Part shown: positions 57,566 through 64,000 of the stretch, piece after piece | Position numbering within the stretch: position 1 is the first letter of the stretch | Layout: every line of letters begins with the position of its first letter | DNA from: Glebionis coronaria | Taxonomy: Eukaryota > Streptophyta > Magnoliopsida > Asterales > Asteraceae | DNA: 64,000 nt | Assembly: GCA_025667525.1 (NCBI GenBank) | Contig: CM046878.1 | Coordinates: forward strand, 512,438,274-512,502,273 | Direction: 5' to 3' | Position numbers and translations under genes: made by a program | The notes under the pieces: generated by a model | The model's input: the letters and a program-made list of their open reading frames with translations, nothing else | What the model was told of the DNA's origin: nothing | The model's database searches: none

Positions 57566-60484
57566 ACTCTTCCCCTCTAAAAAGAATAATTCGTCCTCGA
57601 ATTAGAGATACGATAAACTGGAAAGACATGGACATGACGTGACTGTAGAAAACATGGAACATGGCGTGTCTGAAGGGAACATGGAACATGATTTGACTGA
57701 AAAGAACATGTCTGAATTATGGAAAGAAAAGAGGATAAGAAATCCAGATGGACTCCTCCGTTTACAAGTAGCTTCCCGTTCGGAACGGTTCCTCACAAGG
57801 GTCTTGACGAACGGAAATAATTGACATAAGTAACCTCTGAGCAATGATAACCGAGACATATATGAAACGTAATACGTGAACAAATGAGAACGTGATACAT
57901 GAGCAATTGTGAACGTGATACGTGGAGATATGGTGCATGAAATCTGAGATCATAAGGTAAACAAGAATGCGTGGAACATATCTTGAACGTGATAGGAGAA
58001 TGTAGAGTGAACATGATATGAGGATCATATCGTAAACGTGCAATAATTGAGGAGGTGAAGTCAATGATACCAGGCGAGACATGAAATGTGACGTGAAACG
58101 TCTGTCTGGAGATGGAAAATCATACAAAACTTGGGTCTGGTATCCGAAGTCTTCTGTAATTCTTTCCAATAGCTGAAAAAATGCCATGTAATTGTACGAT
58201 CATCAGTTGGAAGATATCTGATAACCTGTTACTGCGTACTCTTTTCGGATGAAAGGAGACATGTAGGCTCGATTAAATGGTCGAACGAGGATCCAAAATT
58301 TCTAAAGGTTGAGATGAGTGCAAGCGTGTTGGTTTTCTATCTTAACCTGCTGATAAGTCAGGCATTTAGATATGAACATAGCTGCATCTTGTTTCATGCC
58401 TCTCTACCAAACCTGTGGTTAAGATCATGATACATCTTTGTAGAACCTGGATACATAGCAATTGGAAAGCTATGATTCTTGGTAAATTAGACCTCTCTTA
58501 GCGTAGGATTTCTTGGAACACATAAGTTACAAATTTACCGTGAGAACAATGCGATTCAGCGTGTCACTGAAATCAACAAAGGAAAAAAAAATTCAGTGTG
58601 AATTTCTCCTGCTGTATGGGAAAATTCTGAAGTAATTGACTGATTAATGAATATGAATATCAGAAGTCGTGTCATAAATGATAGCTAGAAAATCTTCGTA
58701 GCCAATAATACATGCTTGTAAAGCAGAAAAAAAATTTCACCGATTTTCCTTGTGAAAAACCCTGGTGAATGTATTCAGGAATCTGAACATCGCTGAATAT
58801 AATTTGATACGAATGGCGATCCATTGTAGAAATGAAAGATCTTGTAGTCAACCTGAAATGAAAGTCTCTATGTACACGATGATACGACGACGTCTTAGAT
58901 AAACATGAATATCCGAATATGGAATCGAGAAATGAAAGTGTCATGTCTGCACACGAAGTAAACGTGGCAGATTTCACTGAATGTGTTTCGTCCGTCTCAC
59001 ACGACATGAACACTGCATGACTAACTATGAACAATAAGTCAGTGATGGTAATGATTTTTTTGGCTTGATTTGTACATGGCACAACAGAATAAGTATACCC
59101 TTGGAAAGGTTCCTTGAATCATTGAGGCTGAGTTTAGAAATTATGCATGAGTCGTGTGTCTTGCCTCATGTCCTGAGAACTATACGTGTGACATGTGTCT
59201 TGACTGGTGTCTTGACATGTGTCTTCAGTATATATTCATGAGAGGATGTGTCTTGACGGATACCTTGACATATGAAAAGAAATCATAATGAAAATGGTGG
59301 TTAAAGTGCCAGTGTTGGCGCATCTGTTGGACTGCTAACTTTAGTATTTCTGGTTACGTACCTGACCGGTGTTCTGTTGTGATTGCTAGTATAGTTGCTG
59401 TCACAGTAGTAGTTACTATCGTCTTGTCTGTCAGTTCCATGATGGGTCATTCTCATGACGGTGATTCATGTAACCATTCAGCTGAGTGGCCGACTGGTAC
59501 CGGTTCTTGCTCATATGACTGAAAAGGCAACTGATTGACGTGTGACATATAACTTAAAGGTAGGGACATGGATTGTGATGGAAGTCGTCTGGTGGTGAAG
59601 CATCTTCTCGTCCGATCGCTTTGATCTAACGCCTTTGTCTTCGTCTTGTAGGATCTCTAGGTTGTGAACAACATCAGCATCTCGTAGCGTCTCCAAATGA
59701 TCAGCAGCATCAACATTAGTAACAACTCCCAGTTATGCGCGACATCAACATCTTGTAGAACATCAACGATTGGAAAACGCCTGCGATGATTTAGAAATCG
59801 ACTAGCGAATACTTGTGGAGTATTGTAGATGAAATACACATGGATTACGACACATGTAGTGCAATAGAATACGGTACATGGAGTACACGTGGGACGTGGT
59901 ACATGGATTACATATGGAGTATGGTACATGGAGTACACATAAAATACTATACGTGGAGTTCACGTGAAAAGCACATGAGATGATCGCTATGGTGTTACCA
60001 TCTGACGTGATTTAAAGGGAAAAACTGATCAAACTGTTAGGAAACTGAACTGAAGTGAGCAATCCTAATAGCCTAGCAATATCAGTGTAGACATCATTCT
60101 GCTTGCATAGAGGAAACACCAAAAGGATGGTTAAACAAAATTCAACGATGATTTTCATGAAAGCATGATTAATGAAAACAACCATGACTATCATAAAAGC
60201 AGGATTGAATGAAATCCATCAATGTCTAGCATGACGACATGATCAACATGATGATAACATAATTTACATATAGAGGCATGAAACATAATCATCAAGAAGA
60301 TGAAATTATCGTGAAGAAACATGGGACAAAATTAACATGAAGGAGCATAAAACATGATCAGCATAAAGATGAAGTTGACCATCATAGTATGAAAACATAC
60401 TTGACATAAAGAAACATAACAAATAAACGAGGGGACATGATAAAAATATAACTGTAATGAAATGAAATCCGGAAAATCGTTGGT

Positions 60485-60947
60485 GTGGACGACCATGGGT
60501 CGGTTCACATAACAAAATTTGACATGCTTAACCTAATTAGAACATAGGATGAACATAAGAAAATGATGCATGAAATAGTTTATAAAGCATGGTTTATTAA
60601 AAAGTTTTTGTATGGACGAAGGTGAACGCGTATGGGTCGGTTCACCAAAATTGACATGACGAGGGTGGACGCCTATGGGTCGGTCCACCAAAACAAAATA
60701 GTTCGAATAAAAGCACATGCGACTAAATATGGCCAGTCATGTACCAACCATTACTTAGTCAAAATACCTACAACAATGATACATGAAAATAAATAAATGA
60801 AAATCCTGTCAAAACTTAACAAAAAACGTATGACTAAGTATGAACTACGGTGGTTCTGTCCATATTAGCCAAAGTTCTCAAGGAACATCATGCATAAAAC
60901 AATGACATGTAACTAAGTATGAATGACGGTTGTTCAATCCATATTAG
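60485..60947 (-). other. Array of short hairpins in the LARD-B leader
   Basis: Stem arms: 60485-60490/60503-60508 (with one G-U), 60621-60627/60640-60646 (GGTGAAC/GTTCACC), 60664-60670/60683-60689 (GGTGGAC/GTCCACC), 60721-60726/60755-60760 (GACTAA/TTAGTC), 60834-60842/60861-60868 and 60913-60921/60940-60947. They lie as in LARD-A, next to the primer-binding site, and the stems change in both arms together. Confidence 0.7.
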
Positions 60948-61091
60948 TAAAAACAATTTCGAGGAAAACATCATGGTTAAAACATCAACGTGAAACATCA
61001 ATATGTGGAATAACAAGCGTCGGCTTAGGAAGCTCCTGGTGACTACCCACTAGTCACAGGTCAAGTTTTAGAGCATACAGGTCGAAACCTT

Positions 61092-61104
61092 GGCTCTGAT
61101 ACCA
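61092..61104 (-). other. Primer-binding site of LARD-B
   Basis: Minus strand TGGTATCAGAGCC, complementary to initiator Met tRNA, 4 nt from the LTR at 61109. Confidence 0.88.
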
Positions 61105-61108
61105 TAAT

Positions 61109-62184
61109 TGTAACACCCCATTTGGATAAATGAACCGTTACAAGATACTTATGGCGTGACATCAAAGCATACAAGGTAAATGTCCTAAAACATTACATGA
61201 CCATAGGATAACCAGAATTAAACATCGGCTCCCAAACATAAACTCATAAACAAAGCATAAAGTAAATGTAATGCAAAAGGAATATAAACATAAAATAGCT
61301 CCCATCCTATGCACAACCTCTCCATTCTCCTGCTTGACCTTGGGTACCTGCCGTTTGGGAACATGAGAAGAGAAAACAGCTGAGCGATACGCTCAGTGTG
61401 CGGATATATGACATAATATGGAATAGCATAAACATAAGTAAAGATTGAAATGAAACATGACAATGAAAGTGCAGCAGAATAATGTAAGTCTTGGAAACTT
61501 GGTGACATGTAATAAACTAGTTTATTCTGAAAAAGTCTCATGTTCATGTTAATACTGAAAGTCTGCTGTTTAATCATGCAAACTGTTATTTAAATACGAA
61601 AGAGCTCATATAGGTCATGAAATATATCAACGTGCATGAATACATAGAGGGGTGACCTCGTCATGCAATTAGAGGGGTTGCCTCTAACTATAATAGTCTA
61701 GGTATATGGGATCAACTCCTTGTGAAGGATGCAAGGCACACACCACATTCACCATGAAAATACTGTCTGAAAAATGTAACTAGGATGTACCCATACGCCC
61801 CACATGATAATATAAATAAATGTCCAAAACTGTAAAGGGACGCTGCGAGAAATCACTCTCACCGCAGAAGAGTCATAACACCGGTGCTTCCAATGTTATG
61901 GTTACGGAACCCCCATAACTAGGTGAAACTGGCATGCATGTATATAGCTTAGAAATTAAAATAAACATAACATTTCTTGACGTGTTTAAGACACATGACT
62001 ACAAGGAAAACAAATGGCTGCAAATGGGATAATCTAATCAAGCATGTAAAGGGAATTGTCCATACTGAAGGACGAAATATCCGTACCTTGTGTCCAGTAC
62101 TGTGAATGAAGAGAATGCAAAGAATCCTATTCTGACTCCACAAGTGCTACATAATAAAGAGGGACATGTATGAGTTGTCTGATT
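61109..62184 (-). repeat. LARD-B right LTR (5' LTR), truncated by insertion E
   Basis: Follows the left LTR from its first base to GAGTTGTCTGATT at 62184, where foreign sequence begins. Confidence 0.85.
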
Positions 62185-63113
62185 TGAAGGATTATTAATA
62201 TCATAACAATTATATAAAACCCTAAACGAGATCAAAGCACATATAGCGGAAGCAATTTAACAAGATCATAATTAATAACACAATTATAATTCAAATTAGG
62301 GTTACAAACCTTTACGCTAAATCAATTCCACAAGACGAAGAACAAATCACCGATTCGGGTTTAAACCGTATATACCAAGATATAGTCTAAAGTAAGACTA
62401 TATTACGTTCTTGTACACACTTAATACAACAAGTTAACCGTGATTCTAGCATGTGAAAACCAAGCTAAACGCTTGTAATTAATCTACCTAGCAACCCTAG
62501 ATAGGGTCTAGAACTAGATTAAGTATAAAGATGATCAACCAAGAAAATCAACCAAAACCCTTTGTTGATGGGGGGAGTCGATTGACCAAAAGAAAGAGAA
62601 GGGAGAAGATTTATTGTTGTGTGAATTATGAGGGATAAGGAGGTGTATTTATAGGCCTAAACCCTTATAGCCCAAGATAAATAAAAGGCAACAAATGCCC
62701 CCCCCCCCCTTGGAGCCCTATATTCGGCCGACTAAACACCCCTTAGGGTGTTCCGGAATATTCCAAACTTCTTTTCTTTTGTCTATGTATATTATATATT
62801 TATTTAACAATCGTTATAACTTAACTATTAATTATTTAACGACCGTTAAGGTAATATAGTTACTTGCTCGGTTAAATTAATAAATACATAAATATATTTA
62901 TTAAATAAATTAATAAATACAATATATATATTTATTAATTATATTAACTCTTTACGTATTGTGTATAATCCCGTAATCTCGAGTTCGATTCTATCACACG
63001 ACTATTAAATATAAGTCCATAAACTTACAGCTCCCACTTGGACATATTTCGAATATCGTGATTACATTGACTAGCGTCTAGTTACACTAGCAATATCACT
63101 AGTTGTAACACCC
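62185..63113 (-). mobile_element. Copia element E: 3' LTR and end of interior, cut by LARD-A-type LTR
   Basis: LTR 62185-63029 (TGAAGG...CTTACA, 845 bp) with a minus-strand TATA box CTATAAATAC (62645-62654). It is followed by a copia-type polypurine tract (minus CCAAGTGGGAGC, about 63030-63041) and about 70 bp of interior. It inserted into the LARD-B right LTR at 62184; the rest of E is displaced beyond the LTR starting at 63114. A C-run lies at about 62698-62710. Confidence 0.7.
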
Positions 63114-64000
63114 CACTTGGATAAGTGGACCGTTACGTGTATTTATGGCGTGTCATCAAAGCATAAGGTAAATGTCCTAAAACATTAACTGGCCATAAAG
63201 GAAATACCGGAATCAAACATCGGAAATCCAAACATAAGCCCAAAACATGAAAAGTAAAATACTGAAGGAAAGGACTAAACAATGTCCAAATAAGCAGAAT
63301 AATGTAAGAAGTGCATAAAGTAAGAAGTTCGGATAGCTTCCATTCAATACACGTGCTCTCAGAATCCTAAGAGCATCCTGGTGTACCTGCCGTTAGAACA
63401 TGAAAGGAACTACGGCTGAGCATAACGGCCAGTGAATGGATATAAAACATGATAAGTAATTACTGAAATGAAAGAGATGATAAAATATTGAAGCTGTAAG
63501 ACTGATAAGTAAAGTTGCAACGGAAATCTGTGTATAATCTGTAAAGTCTGATTTATAAATAATAAAGCTGAACTGTTATCTGTTAAATCTGAAAACATGA
63601 ATTTACTGTATTTTAATTGCCAGAGCTTATATAGGTCATGTGCTGTAACAACGGTGCATGAATAACTGGAGGGGTAACCTCGTCATGCTGTAGAGGGGTG
63701 ACCTCTAAATAACTGTAGAGGGGTGACCTTTAAAAACTGTGTTGGGTGGAGGGATCAGCTCCAATGTGAAGGATGTAGAGCACACACCACATTCACCCTG
63801 ATAACTTGTAAACTGATAAGCCTAGGATACATCCATACGCCCCACTAAACATACTGATAAAATGGCCAAACTGATCATGAGTGGGACGATGCAGGATATC
63901 ACTCTCCTGCATGTGAGTCACGACACCGGTGCCTCTAGTGCCATGGTTACGGTACCTCCATAACTAGTACATAAACTGGTCATGCTTGTATATAATGCTC
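63114..64000 (-). repeat. LARD-A-type LTR, partial, running off the window
   Basis: Follows 6196-7070 closely from its TGTAACACCCC start, with moderate divergence. It has three GAGGGGTGACC-type motifs (about 63669, 63693 and 63717) where LARD-A has two. It is inserted in element E. Confidence 0.88.

Larger units (their letters stand above)
57566..61108 (-). other. LARD-B interior, no recognisable coding capacity
   Basis: 3.54 kb, colinear in patches with the LARD-A interior. The longest minus-strand ORFs (58187-57762 with 141 codons and 59082-58672 with 136 codons) match no family I know and lack a conserved frame in LARD-A, so they are left uncalled. Confidence 0.7.
54598..62184 (-). mobile_element. 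LARD-B, second non-autonomous LTR element, right LTR interrupted
   Basis: Left LTR 54598-57565, interior 57566-61108, right LTR 61109-62184 (then cut by copia LTR E). The primer site is GGCTCTGATACCA at 61092-61104 (minus TGGTATCAGAGCC) and the polypurine tract abuts the left LTR. It is a relative of LARD-A: the primer-site-proximal region, hairpins, tandem motifs and both LTR ends are colinear, but the sequence has diverged clearly. No pol. It inserted into the gypsy C-type LTR at 54597; the left flank is GTTAC and the right end is outside the readable part. Confidence 0.85.

Overview
The window is nuclear DNA of a flowering plant. It contains spliced genes with GT-AG introns, Stowaway miniature elements, Ty1/copia and Ty3/gypsy retrotransposons with plant-type primer sites, a LINE and a Helitron. 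Several transposon proteins, above all the 550-residue cysteine-rich ORF at 39799-41451, resemble families I associate with the daisy family (Asteraceae). That placement is an inference. Nothing here looks bacterial, viral or organellar.

Layout. 1-8676: a non-autonomous LTR element without pol (LARD-A), minus strand, its left LTR cut by the window edge. 8677-9289: a probable LTR fragment. 9290-15014: a decayed but complete Ty1/copia element with 125/126-bp LTRs. 15015-25300: the only host-gene island, two tandem plus-strand five-exon genes for membrane-anchored alpha/beta-hydrolases (15972-17743 and 21394-25056), two Stowaway MITEs, a paralogue remnant and an inverted-repeat element. 25300-33328: a minisatellite and a LINE split by a half-deleted gypsy element (27272-31561). 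33329-54597: a chromovirus-like gypsy element (C) split by an intact small LTR element (D, 36401-43222, 5-bp target duplication CACAT) and by a Helitron (47200-53097) sitting in an (AT)n tract. 54598-64000: a second LARD (B), whose right LTR is cut by a copia LTR (E), which is cut in turn by another LARD-A-type LTR running off the window.

How the parts relate. Apart from the two hydrolases, almost everything is layered transposon insertion. Every retroelement that can be oriented lies on the minus strand; the host genes and the Helitron lie on the plus strand. The LARDs keep primer site, polypurine tract and long LTRs but no pol, so they must borrow enzymes. A TTCGAGGACGAA block and TGTAACACCC-type LTR ends, shared with gypsy element C, point to chromovirus relatives as donors. 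Their leader, just downstream of the primer site, carries a series of short hairpins whose stems differ by paired, compensating changes. This is the most interesting signal in the window. Second is element D, which has discarded pol but keeps one uninterrupted 550-codon ORF with two zinc knuckles.
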